A stretch of 64,000 nt of DNA from JAZDEY01 sp043808325 [NCBI: Candidatus Eiseniibacteriota bacterium] (GCA_043808325.1 JAZDEY010000028.1:32847-96846), one strand, 5' to 3'; shown: positions 43,713-52,071, counted from the first letter of the stretch. Program-made: numbers and translations. The notes: generated by a model from the sequence alone, not told the origin.

Positions 43713-44971
43713 CGGCGGTCATAGGGCTTCAGTGGGGCGACGAGGGCAAGGGCAAGGTGGTGGACGTGCTGTGCGAGCGCGCCGACGTTGTGGTGCGGTG
43801 CCAGGGTGGTTCCAATGCCGGGCATACGGTGGTTGTGGATCGGCGTGCCTTTGTTCTCCACCTTGTACCTTCCGGCATTCTCAGGCAGGGGACCACCTGC
43901 TTCATCGGAAACGGCGTTGCGGTCGATCTTGAGTTGCTCGACAAGGAAATCCGAGAGCTTGAGGCAGCAGGTATCAATACCGCCGGCAGGCTGGTCCTGT
44001 CGAAGAGAGCTCATGTGGTCCTCCCCTTTCACAAACAGATTGACCGGGCAGACGAGGAATCAAGGGGCGGTCACAGAATCGGCACGACGATGCGCGGAAT
44101 CGGCCCCTGCTACAGCGACAAGTATGCGCGGTTGGGCGTTCGCGTCGGGGACATCCTGAATCCTTCGACCCTCGGTGCGAGGCTCGAGGCCGCTTCCGGC
44201 GTATATTCGGCCAGAGCCGGAGAAGGGCCGCGGTTCGACGTGGAGGAGAGCCGCGAGCACTGCCGTACCTATCTCCCGATGGTCAAGGAGATCTCGGGTG
44301 ACGTGACTCCGATCCTTGAGGAGGCGCATGCCGGGGGCAAGAGGATCTTGCTCGAGGGCGCTCAAGGCTTTCTCCTGGATATCGATCACGGCACCTATCC
44401 CTATGTTACCTCGAGCAACACCGGCGTACACGGACTCGCCCTGGGCGCCGGGCTTCCGCCGTCGAGCATTGACCGGGTGGTCGGCGTCCTCAAAGCCTAC
44501 GTGACCCGAGTGGGCGAGGGACCGATGCCGACCGAGATGGAAGAACCGTATCAGACACGGATCAGAGAAAAGGGCAGGGAGTTCGGCGCCACCACCGGCC
44601 GTCCGCGCAGGTGTGGTTGGCCCGACCTTGTTGCGCTCAGGTATTCCTGTTCGGTGAACGGCGTGACCTCGATCGCCGCGACCAAGATGGATACGCTCTC
44701 CGGCCTGGACACCTTGAAGCTCTGTGTCGCATATGAATACTCCGGAAGCGCCCTGCCGTCCTTCCCGTCGGAGACCGACTTGCTCGCCGCCTGCGTTCCG
44801 CGCTACCTGCCCGGTGAGACCTGGAATGATCTCCGGGAGTTGAAGAGCGTCGGCGATCTTCCCCCCGGCGCAAGGAGATACCTCGACAGGATAACAGGAG
44901 TCGGCGGGTGCCGGCTCGAGATGGTATCTGTGGGGCCGGGAAGGGATGATGTGATCGAGGTTCAAGATTGA
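43703..44971 (+). CDS. purA: Adenylosuccinate synthetase
   Basis: The 422-aa product carries the GTP loop QWGDEGKGKVVD, the catalytic His in NAGHTVVV, IGTTMRGIGPCYSDKYAR, YPYVTSSNTGVHGLALG and the IMP-site TTGRPRRCGWPDLVALRY. It makes adenylosuccinate from IMP and aspartate in the cytoplasm, the first step to AMP. The start overlaps the aminotransferase stop. tRNA-Lys lies 35 bp downstream. Confidence 0.97.
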   Translation: MGVTAVIGLQWGDEGKGKVVDVLCERADVVVRCQGGSNAGHTVVVDRRAFVLHLVPSGILRQGTTCFIGNGVAVDLELLDKEIRELEAAGINTAGRLVLSKRAHVVLPFHKQIDRADEESRGGHRIGTTMRGIGPCYSDKYARLGVRVGDILNPSTLGARLEAASGVYSARAGEGPRFDVEESREHCRTYLPMVKEISGDVTPILEEAHAGGKRILLEGAQGFLLDIDHGTYPYVTSSNTGVHGLALGAGLPPSSIDRVVGVLKAYVTRVGEGPMPTEMEEPYQTRIREKGREFGATTGRPRRCGWPDLVALRYSCSVNGVTSIAATKMDTLSGLDTLKLCVAYEYSGSALPSFPSETDLLAACVPRYLPGETWNDLRELKSVGDLPPGARRYLDRITGVGGCRLEMVSVGPGRDDVIEVQD

Positions 44972-44994
44972 CTTGGGCCAGCGTATCCTATACA
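44968..44994 (+). promoter_or_regulatory. Candidate promoter for tRNA-Lys
   Basis: TTGACT (44968-44973) and TATACA (44989-44994), but the spacer is only 15 bp, and the first box overlaps the purA stop. It may be a weak promoter. Confidence 0.35.
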
Positions 44995-45006
44995 TTGTCC
45001 GTGGTC

Positions 45007-45082
45007 GGGCGTGTAGCTCAGGCGGTAGAGCACCTGCCTTTTAAGCAGGAAGCCCTGGGTTCGAGTCCCAGCACGCTCACCA
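45007..45082 (+). tRNA. tRNA-Lys (UUU anticodon)
   Basis: GGGCGTG pairs with CACGCTC (one G-T pair). Anticodon stem CCTGC/GCAGG has loop CTTTTAA, anticodon TTT. T-loop TTCGAGT is present, and CCA is encoded. The large regulator gene starts 17 bp downstream. Confidence 0.97.
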
Positions 45083-45098
45083 GCCCTTCTGGAAAACG

Positions 45099-48000
45099 AT
45101 GAACTACACAATCAAGCGAAGGATCGGCAGCGGCAGTTATGGGACGGTCTACGAGGCCTACGATGATGCCGGGACACGGTATGCCGCCAAGGTTGTGAAG
45201 GCCGATGATCCTGTCGCCTTAGGACTTCTCAAGAGTCAATTCGAATTCCTCTCTGCCCTCAACCACCGACGCATCGTTGAAGCGGTGGATTTTGATGCGA
45301 CCTCCCCACTGGGCCCGATGATGGTAACGGAGTTTGTAGACGGCGTCGATCTCAAGACCTTTGCCGAGGCCGGAGGAAGGGAGCATCTCTTTGAGGTGAG
45401 CCTCAAGATACTCGATGCCCTTCGCTATCTCCACGGCCTCGGAAGGCTTCACGGCGACCTCAAGCCCGATGGCGTCCTGGTCTTCGAGGTACCCGGCGGA
45501 GTGGAGGTCAAGCTGGTCGATGCAGGCTTCGATTTTGAGAGGGGCACCGGCCTGCCCACCATAGCGGGCACCTTGCCCTATCTTGCGCCCGAGATCATAC
45601 GCAACCTTCCCGCCGACGGCCGGAGCGACCTCTATTCACTGGGGGTCGCTCTGTACGAAGCTTTGACCGGTGTCTGTCCCTTTGAGGGCGGCACCTCTGA
45701 GGAGATCCTCAAGAAACACCTTGAGCACGACCCTGCTGAGCCGAGTAGGATCAGACCTTCAGTCTCAACTTCCTGGGATGACTTCGTTCGAGGTCTTATC
45801 AAGAAGGAGCCTCTGCTGAGATACCGGGATGCTACTGAGGCAGGCCTGGAGCTCGGGAGGTTGTTTGGTCGCCCCGGGGCTTTTGTGGAATGTCTGGCCC
45901 CGGCGGTCGATGTCCCACTGTTTGGTCTGGAGACTGCGATTGAGAGAATCCAGGGTCTGGTCGGCCCGCGAGGAAGAATTGAAATCAAGAAAGGCGTGAT
46001 GATTTACGGCGAGCGCGGTTGCGGAGTGGACCGTCTCTTGAGGCTGGCGGAGATAGCGGCCAAGACCGGTGGGTGCAAGGTTTCGAGAGTAGCGCTTAAG
46101 CCCGATATGCCTGCGTTTGCCCAAATAGTCGAGGCGGTGAGTGGAGGGTCTGTCGGATTTGAGAGCTCACGGATTCAAATGGATTCGGCCGGAGGGGACC
46201 CCTCGGGCTCTCTTGGGGAGGTCCTGGCCGCACTCGAGATCGGCTTCTCGGGGGATCGGTCGGAGCTCCTGGTTGTCGACGGGGGTGAAGCCATGGATAC
46301 CGGGGAGCTGGGAGTCCTGGCCAGAGTTGCCCAGAGGCTGCCCGGGCGTCTGAGCATTGTCGTAGGCTATGAGACCGATGAGCTCAAGCCGGACGATCGT
46401 GCCCGAAACAACGATTTCGAAATCATCCGCTGCGATGGGTTCGGCCCTCAAGATCTTGAGGGTGCCCTAAAGCTGCACTTCGGGGTTGGCACGCTTCCCG
46501 TTGGCCTGGCGGAGGAGACATATCGGACTACCCGGGGCAATCGGCGCTTTCTTGAAATCGTGCTTCGCCACCTGTGGGAGATAGGCGGGCTCAGGTACCA
46601 GGTCGGTGGGGGCTTGCTCGAACTTGCATGGGATAGATCGAGTCGGGTTCCGGCAAGTCTCGAGGACATAATGCGTGAGAGATTGGGCGCCCTTAGTCCC
46701 TCTGCCCTCGAGACGCTAGGTTTGGTTTGCGTCAGCGGCGGAAGGCTTGCCCTTGAAAACGTCCGTGATTTCTTTCTGCCGGCCGACTGTACGCTCTGGA
46801 TCGATGAGATCCTCAATGAGGGCTTTGTAGACCGGATCGACGGCAAGCCATCCTTGAGACTGAGATGGGACGGCCTGGCCGACGTGGTCCTCGGGCTCTT
46901 GCCCCATGACCGCACCGAGGCGGCAAGCGGGCGTCTGGCGGCGATCATGGAACGCAAGGTCAGGGGCCCCAGCGAGCACTACGGCCTGGGACTGCTCTAT
47001 CTTCAAGCCGGGAACTGCGCGGCTGCCTTCAAATCCCTCACGGAAGCGGGGGACCATTTCGCCGGATTCTCTCCCAGTGATGCGATCCTGGCCTACGGCA
47101 AGGCGGTGGAATGCGATGTTGCTCCGTCCCTACGGGACGAGGTTACGGAGAAGATAGGAGATGTCAGGCTAGCCCGGGGTGATCTTAAGGGTGCGCTGGC
47201 GTGTTTCCAACAAACCTCGGTTGTGCGACCATCTGCGATGAGGAAGCTGGGCTGGGTTCAGGGCCTTCGCGGCAATACCGAAGTGTCCGTCACGCTGCTC
47301 CTGGAGTGTGAGAAGCGAGCTGCCACAGCCGGCGACCTGCTTGAACGGGCAAGAGTGCTCTCCGACCTCGGCTACAACTATTCAAGGCAATCCAAACGGG
47401 ACATTGCTATCAGTGCCCTCAGCGAGGCCTGCCGGTTTTTCGAGGAACGCCGGATGCCGTTTGAGGCAGGCGTCGCTTCCAACCGGATGGGTATCCTTGA
47501 GATGAGGTCGGGCAATGTCAAGCATGCTGCCCGAGCCTGGGAAAAAGCCAAAGCGTCCTTTGAACAATCCGGATCGAAGCGACATGTCGGCATGTGCCTG
47601 ATGGCGCTCGGCCTATGTTACTGGAAGCAAATGGACTTCGGCAGTGCCACTCAATTCTTCACCAACGCGCTGGCGATCTTCGAAGCTACGAAATCGCTGG
47701 CGGAAAAAGCCGCGTGCTGTCAAAACTACGGAGTGGTGCTGGTCGATGTGGGTGACCTCGCTGGCGCCCGCAGCGTTGCCCAGGAAGCGCTCGGCCTGCA
47801 CACGCTGCTCGGATACAACCCGGGAATTGTTTCCACGCGCCTCCTGCTGGCCTCGATAGAACTCGAGGCAGGAAACCTTGGGGAGGTCCGCCAGAACCTG
47901 GATCAACTGGCTTTGGGGTCATGTGGTCTCACGGTCTACGAGCAGTCGCTCCTGAAGCACTACCTCGCCGCGGCCAGTGCGATCGCCGGCGATCTCGCCC

Positions 48001-50096
48001 GCGCCCTTGACCTCCTTGATGAAAGCTATAGGCTAGCCTGTGAGGCCGGTGACGCTGACGGCCAGCGGCAGGCGATGCTAAGGAGAAGTGAGATACTGCT
48101 CAGGTTCGGCCGACCGCAGGAAGCCCTCGAGATAGCGAACAAGGCGGTTACTGCTTTCGGTCTGGCTTCATCGGCGCTCCTGGCAACGATAGCCGAACGC
48201 GCCGCCGGTGAAGCTTTGTGCCTCTCTGGAAGGATCGAAGAGGGCACGGCCCGATTGCTGGAGGCAAAAGCAAGCCTGGAATCAATAGGTGAGTCGCTGC
48301 ATATGGCGAGGACCCTGCGTGGGCTCGCATTGGCACATTACCTGAGCCGGGATTACGGCTCGTTTGAACGGTACTTCAGGCTTGCGGCTGGGATCTTCCG
48401 CAGGCGAGCGGCGCGCTATGATTATGCCCTTGTGCTGCTGCTTGCAGGCCAGGCGGCGGGTAGCCAGGCAAGCTTCATTAAGGCGAGACGATATCTCGCG
48501 GAGGCGGGGCGCATCTTCAAAGATCTTGGAGTAAGTGACCTTCACAGTCAGGTGGTGGATCAGATGGAAAGATTCGGACCCGATGATACAGAAATCAAGG
48601 CGGTAGCGTCTTTGAGCAAGATCTCCCAGACTCTCAATTCGAGCCATGATCTCACTACGGTTCTGAACCTCGCGATGGATCTCGCCATGGAGTACCTGGG
48701 CGCCGAACGCGGCGTACTGATGCTTGAGGCCGAGGCACCTGGGGGGCCGACTGCGATCGTCGAGAGGAAAATGGATAAGGAGTCTGTAAAGGAGGCTATC
48801 AGCATAAGCAGGTCAATTGTCGAGTCGGTGCGGTCCACGCGGGAGTCGGTGATCGCAAGCGATGCCACGATCGACCCTCGTTTCAAGAACAGCAAGAGCG
48901 TCAAGATTCATAATGTGATGTCGGTGATGTGTGTTCCGCTTATGAGGGAGGATGCCCTGGTAGGAATCATCTATTTGGACAACCGCGACGTACCTTCAGA
49001 CTTTTCCCGGCTGGAACGGGCCTTTGTGGACGCGTTCGCCAACCAGGTGGTGCTCGCGATCGAGAATGCCCGGAACGTCGGCAAACTGTATGACGATGTT
49101 GCCGACCTTAAGGCAAGGGCCGGCGAGAGGTACAGCTTTGCAAACATCATAGGGCCCGGCAAAGAGATGCAAGAAGTGTTCAGGCAGGTCGAGAAAGCCG
49201 CGAAGAGCTCGATCACCGTGCTCGTTACGGGTGAGAGCGGAACCGGCAAGGAGCTGATCGCCGGGCTTCTTCACCAGCTCAGCCCCAGAAGGGACAAGCC
49301 TCTGGTAAAGGTCAACTGCGCAGCGATCCACCGTGATCTCCTTGAGACCGAGCTCTTCGGCATTGAGAAGCACGTCGCGACCGGAATCGCGCCGAGATCG
49401 GGCTTCTTCGAGAGAGCGGACGGAGGAACAGTCCTCCTGGATGAGGTCGGCGACATGCCGCTTACCACGCAGACCAAAGTCCTCCGGGTGCTCGCTGAAA
49501 AGGAGTTCGAGCGGGTCGGCGGGTCGAAGGTCTTGAAGATTGACGTTCGCGTGATCAGCGCCACTAATCAGGATCTGAAGGATCTGATCAAGAGAGACCG
49601 ATTCCGGAGGGATCTCTATTATAGGCTCAACGCGATGCACATCCATCTGCCTCCCTTGAGGGAGCGCATCAGCGATCTCCCTATCCTGGTGGATCGCTTC
49701 GTAAAGAAATACGCTGCCGAGAATTCAAAGGGTACGATGCAGATATCGAGGGCGACCCTGGATGTCTTGATGAGATATCCTTGGCCGGGTAATGTGCGGG
49801 AATTGGAGAAGTTTGTGGAGCATGCGGTCGTGGTGGCCGACGGTTCAGAGATCCGTGTCGAGCATTTTCCCAGGGAAGTGCTTGCCACCGTTACAGGCCT
49901 CGGGGGCGAGATCGCGGCCTTTGCCTCGGCGGGGCCCCTTCCGGAGGTGGTAAGGCAAGTGGAGCGAGACCTGATCCGAAGAGCTCTCGATGACGCCGGA
50001 GGCGTGAAGACGGTCGCCGCAAATCGCCTGGGGATCCATGAGAGTACTCTCCGAAAGAAGATGAAGGCCCTCGGCATCCGGGAAGCTGTGGAATAA
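45099..50096 (+). CDS. Ser/Thr-kinase, helical-repeat, GAF and sigma54-type AAA+ multidomain regulator, 1665 aa
   Basis: Residues 1-260: protein-kinase fold (IGSGSYGTVYEAY; AAKVVKA; LHGDLKPDG; KLVDAGFDF; TIAGTLPYLAPE). The Asn after DLKP is replaced by Gly and DFG is DAG. About 285-560: ATPase-like part (YGERGCGVDRLL, P-loop without Lys; LLVVDGGEAMD). About 640-1150: TPR-like repeats. About 1175-1330: GAF. About 1350-1590: sigma54-type AAA+ with Walker A GESGTGKELIAG, Walker B GTVLLDEVGD and arginine finger DLYYRLN, but GAFTGA reads HVATGI. About 1615-1663: Fis-type helix-turn-helix (VAANRLGIHESTLRKKMK). Cytoplasmic, no helices. STK-AAA-TPR-GAF proteins of the PknK type usually end in a kinase, not this. 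Confidence 0.88.
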   Translation: MNYTIKRRIGSGSYGTVYEAYDDAGTRYAAKVVKADDPVALGLLKSQFEFLSALNHRRIVEAVDFDATSPLGPMMVTEFVDGVDLKTFAEAGGREHLFEVSLKILDALRYLHGLGRLHGDLKPDGVLVFEVPGGVEVKLVDAGFDFERGTGLPTIAGTLPYLAPEIIRNLPADGRSDLYSLGVALYEALTGVCPFEGGTSEEILKKHLEHDPAEPSRIRPSVSTSWDDFVRGLIKKEPLLRYRDATEAGLELGRLFGRPGAFVECLAPAVDVPLFGLETAIERIQGLVGPRGRIEIKKGVMIYGERGCGVDRLLRLAEIAAKTGGCKVSRVALKPDMPAFAQIVEAVSGGSVGFESSRIQMDSAGGDPSGSLGEVLAALEIGFSGDRSELLVVDGGEAMDTGELGVLARVAQRLPGRLSIVVGYETDELKPDDRARNNDFEIIRCDGFGPQDLEGALKLHFGVGTLPVGLAEETYRTTRGNRRFLEIVLRHLWEIGGLRYQVGGGLLELAWDRSSRVPASLEDIMRERLGALSPSALETLGLVCVSGGRLALENVRDFFLPADCTLWIDEILNEGFVDRIDGKPSLRLRWDGLADVVLGLLPHDRTEAASGRLAAIMERKVRGPSEHYGLGLLYLQAGNCAAAFKSLTEAGDHFAGFSPSDAILAYGKAVECDVAPSLRDEVTEKIGDVRLARGDLKGALACFQQTSVVRPSAMRKLGWVQGLRGNTEVSVTLLLECEKRAATAGDLLERARVLSDLGYNYSRQSKRDIAISALSEACRFFEERRMPFEAGVASNRMGILEMRSGNVKHAARAWEKAKASFEQSGSKRHVGMCLMALGLCYWKQMDFGSATQFFTNALAIFEATKSLAEKAACCQNYGVVLVDVGDLAGARSVAQEALGLHTLLGYNPGIVSTRLLLASIELEAGNLGEVRQNLDQLALGSCGLTVYEQSLLKHYLAAASAIAGDLARALDLLDESYRLACEAGDADGQRQAMLRRSEILLRFGRPQEALEIANKAVTAFGLASSALLATIAERAAGEALCLSGRIEEGTARLLEAKASLESIGESLHMARTLRGLALAHYLSRDYGSFERYFRLAAGIFRRRAARYDYALVLLLAGQAAGSQASFIKARRYLAEAGRIFKDLGVSDLHSQVVDQMERFGPDDTEIKAVASLSKISQTLNSSHDLTTVLNLAMDLAMEYLGAERGVLMLEAEAPGGPTAIVERKMDKESVKEAISISRSIVESVRSTRESVIASDATIDPRFKNSKSVKIHNVMSVMCVPLMREDALVGIIYLDNRDVPSDFSRLERAFVDAFANQVVLAIENARNVGKLYDDVADLKARAGERYSFANIIGPGKEMQEVFRQVEKAAKSSITVLVTGESGTGKELIAGLLHQLSPRRDKPLVKVNCAAIHRDLLETELFGIEKHVATGIAPRSGFFERADGGTVLLDEVGDMPLTTQTKVLRVLAEKEFERVGGSKVLKIDVRVISATNQDLKDLIKRDRFRRDLYYRLNAMHIHLPPLRERISDLPILVDRFVKKYAAENSKGTMQISRATLDVLMRYPWPGNVRELEKFVEHAVVVADGSEIRVEHFPREVLATVTGLGGEIAAFASAGPLPEVVRQVERDLIRRALDDAGGVKTVAANRLGIHESTLRKKMKALGIREAVE

Positions 50097-50120
50097 ACCC
50101 CAATATCTGGGTCAAATCCA

Positions 50121-50154
50121 TCGTACGCAAGTCCGAATCGTATGAACATACGAT
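50121..50154 (+). promoter_or_regulatory. Two adjacent palindromic sites, TCGTA-N6-TACGA type
   Basis: Site 1 (50121-50136) is TCGTA-CGCAAG-TCCGA, one mismatch in ten. Site 2 (50138-50153) is TCGTA-TGAACA-TACGA, perfect, and extends to ATCGTATG-AA-CATACGAT (50137-50154). They lie in the gap after the 1665-aa regulator, 265-320 bp upstream of the sigma54-type promoter. They look like binding sites for a dimeric protein such as a Fis-type helix-turn-helix. Confidence 0.7.
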
Positions 50155-50302
50155 CGGCCGATAGATGAGATGGCATTTCGGCTTCCATCTGGCCAACCTT
50201 AGCTATTCGATGTTTTATCAATGTGTTAGATGGACTACCTCCCCGCGGATTATTTAAGTACCGCCGGACGAGCTGGTGTATGTAGCATCCCACCCGTTTC
50301 TG

Positions 50303-50318
50303 TCGTACGCTTATACGA
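50303..50318 (+). promoter_or_regulatory. Third palindromic site TCGTA-CGCTTA-TACGA
   Basis: This copy has perfect arms and lies about 105 bp upstream of the -24/-12 element at 50419, a usual enhancer distance. It shares TCGTACGC with the site at 50121. Same orientation-independent palindrome. Confidence 0.7.
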
Positions 50319-50418
50319 TTAATGGCCTTTTCCCCAGGGGCCACGGGTTTTCGTGTTCAGTTAATCTGTTCAGTTTCATTCTGTTACACCCATCATCATT
50401 GCGACTACGCCGAGCATC

Positions 50419-50435
50419 CTGGTATGCAGCTTGCA
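50419..50435 (+). promoter_or_regulatory. Sigma54-type (-24/-12) promoter candidate
   Basis: CTGGTATG-CAGC-TTGCA matches the YTGGCACG-N4-TTGCW consensus except for two C-to-T changes in the first box. GG (50421-50422) and GC (50433-50434) are separated by exactly 10 bp. The expected start is near 50446, giving a leader of about 39 bases to GTG 50485. Confidence 0.6.
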
Positions 50436-50484
50436 CTTACATTCAAGCGGAGTGCGATCCGGGAGGGGCGGAAAGGGGGAAACC

Positions 50485-50700
50485 GTGGTAAAGGAATTAG
50501 GTTTCGGAAGATTGGCAGTACTGGTTCTGTGCATTATTGCAGTACTTAGCGTGACGGTGTGCCTTGCGGATGGCGAGTCGACTGCTCCAGGGGAGCCGAC
50601 AACGCTTCCGCCAGGCTGTAAGACCCTAGAGCCGACGCCCAGCATCCTCAGTGAATTTGTAACGGTGCTGGTGACTGTGGTGACTCTTAGCTTGTTTTGA
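50485..50700 (+). CDS. Small exported peptide, 71 aa, unknown function
   Basis: GTG 50485 follows AAAGGGGG by 5 bp. The peptide has a basic start (MVKELGFGR), a hydrophobic core (LAVLVLCIIAVLSVTVCLA), a likely cleavage after CLA, a Pro/Thr/Glu-rich linker with one Cys (GEPTTLPPGCKTLEPTP), and a hydrophobic C-terminus (FVTVLVTVVTLSLF). It could be processed or stay membrane-attached at both ends. It is the first gene after the sigma54-type promoter, 16 bp before the next gene. I recognise no family. A longer TTG frame from 50431 would start inside the promoter -12 box and is rejected. Confidence 0.6.
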   Translation: MVKELGFGRLAVLVLCIIAVLSVTVCLADGESTAPGEPTTLPPGCKTLEPTPSILSEFVTVLVTVVTLSLF

Positions 50701-50715
50701 GGCCATTAGGCGCCA

Positions 50716-51492
50716 GTGTACCCAGGGGCGAGGATGCTGGCGTCGGCAAAATCGGGGGCGGTCATGATCGGGATAAGCGAAGATCCGACCATGTGGGTTG
50801 TTGAGAGGTTAGCCTTGAAAGCGGCGGCATGCAGGGCCAACATCCTGCTGGAAGGAGAGAGTGGTGTCGGCAAGGCCTTCATAGCCAGGCAGATTCATCA
50901 GGCCTCGTCCGTGATTCGAAAAAATTTCTTTACCCTTTTCTGTCTCCCCGGCAGCGACTCCAGGGCCGACGCTTACTCCTTGGCTGACGATCTAAAGAAT
51001 CGCCATGACAAGTATGGAACCATCTATCTGAGAGGCGTCGACCTCTTGAGCGGCATCAGCCAGCGTGAACTTCTGGGCTACCTGGACGAAAGGGAGCGCG
51101 AGTTTGAGGCGTACCCGCTAACCCGTGCGCGGTATGCACGCCTAATCTTCTCGAGTCAGAAGAATCTCAGGCTTGAAGTCGAGAAAGGATACTTCCTGAG
51201 GCAGCTGTATCTCAGGGTATCGGTGGTTACGATTGAGGTTCCGCCCCTCAGGCAAAGGGAAACGGACATAGTTAGTCTTGCCAACCATTTCCTGAATCTC
51301 TATGCCCACAGGGAATGCAAAACCATCAGGGGAATGAGTGCCGACGCTCAACACCTCCTGAGACATCTCTCATGGGAAGGCAACATCCATGAACTCAAGA
51401 ACACCATGAATCACGCAGTCGTCATGGCCGACGACGGCGTGGTTTTGAGCGCCGGGATATTGAGAGGTGTTCTCGCGCAGGCATACGGCTAA
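50716..51492 (+). CDS. Sigma54-activator-like AAA+ protein with broken ATPase and no GAFTGA
   Basis: The 258-aa frame has Walker A (EGESGVGKAFIARQIHQAS), then a shortened middle: the ELFG-GAFTGA segment is missing. Walker B is GTIYLRGVDLL, where the usual DE is RG. Later parts remain close to the activator family: LRQLYLRVSVVTIEVPPLRQRETDI and LSWEGNIHELKNTMNHAVVMAD. There is no C-terminal DNA-binding domain in frame. It may bind ATP without hydrolysis and mix into activator hexamers as an inhibitor, an inference. Start could be GTG 50716, ATG 50734 or ATG 50764. It follows the exported peptide gene after 15 bp. Confidence 0.7.
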   Translation: MYPGARMLASAKSGAVMIGISEDPTMWVVERLALKAAACRANILLEGESGVGKAFIARQIHQASSVIRKNFFTLFCLPGSDSRADAYSLADDLKNRHDKYGTIYLRGVDLLSGISQRELLGYLDEREREFEAYPLTRARYARLIFSSQKNLRLEVEKGYFLRQLYLRVSVVTIEVPPLRQRETDIVSLANHFLNLYAHRECKTIRGMSADAQHLLRHLSWEGNIHELKNTMNHAVVMADDGVVLSAGILRGVLAQAYG

Positions 51493-51649
51493 CTATGTCC
51501 CAAGAATGTGTTTGGAGCGCCGGGCAATTGAGGCGGCCCTTGCCGCACAGCTAGGACTGGATCGGTCGGTCCGAAGCGGCGCTTGTCAAGATACCGGACT
51601 GAGCCCGAAATCTTCGGGGAGGCGACCCCGGTCCTTCGACCTGGATTAG
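51467..51649 (+). pseudogene. Possible frameshifted remnant of a Fis-type helix-turn-helix
   Basis: In a frame different from the AAA+ gene and overlapping its end, the translation has LERRAIEAALAAQLG, like the first helix of Fis-type domains in sigma54 activators, then an irregular segment containing GLSPKS, where GISRKT would be expected, before SSGRRPRS. It may be a decayed C-terminus of the same protein. Chance cannot be excluded. Confidence 0.3.
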
Positions 51650-51708
51650 AGGCCTGTCGGCCGCAAATGGAGTAAGACACGAGCCTGAGAGATCATGTAG
51701 AGGAGTCC

Positions 51709-52071
51709 ATGCACTTTCTCATGATTAACGTGCTTGTTGACTCTCTCGAGAAGGAAGGCTTCACCGTAGCCGCCGATCACATTGGGCACTTAAGGCGGAG
51801 ACCTGCCCCCATCGGTGACTACATTCCGGATATTGAGGCGACGCGAGGAGATGATCTGTATTTGATAGAGGTGGAGACCCAGTCGACCCTGAGCGCCCCC
51901 GGGGCGCAGCAGCAGCTGGTCGCACTTGCCTCTCAGGCACCGGCCAAATGTTATGTCGCCGTCCCCTTCGACTGCATCGAGCGGGCACGAGGCATCAGAG
52001 AATGCCTTGAGCTCAAAGTCGGCATCCTGCCCTGCTATCCCTTTGTGAGATACGTCGGCGTGCCTAAGTAG
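51709..52071 (+). CDS. Small protein with a PD-(D/E)xK-like motif, 120 aa
   Basis: ATG 51709 opens MHFLMINVLVDSLEKEGFTV. The core YIPDIEATRGDDLYLIEVETQ, split as PDIEATRGDD and LYLIEVET, is the strand pair of restriction-endonuclease-like folds, but the last catalytic Lys position holds Glu. Helices such as QQQLVALASQAPAKCYVAV and the strands after it are consistent with the fold. It may be an inactive or Glu-type nuclease, or a DNA-binding domain. It is the last gene of the 45-52 kb island, 216 bp after the AAA+ gene. Confidence 0.5.
   Translation: MHFLMINVLVDSLEKEGFTVAADHIGHLRRRPAPIGDYIPDIEATRGDDLYLIEVETQSTLSAPGAQQQLVALASQAPAKCYVAVPFDCIERARGIRECLELKVGILPCYPFVRYVGVPK

Noticed and set aside
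50431-50484. Longer TTG start of the 71-aa peptide
   Set aside because: The TTG is the -12 part of the promoter; GTG 50485 has a better ribosome site and gives a clean signal peptide.
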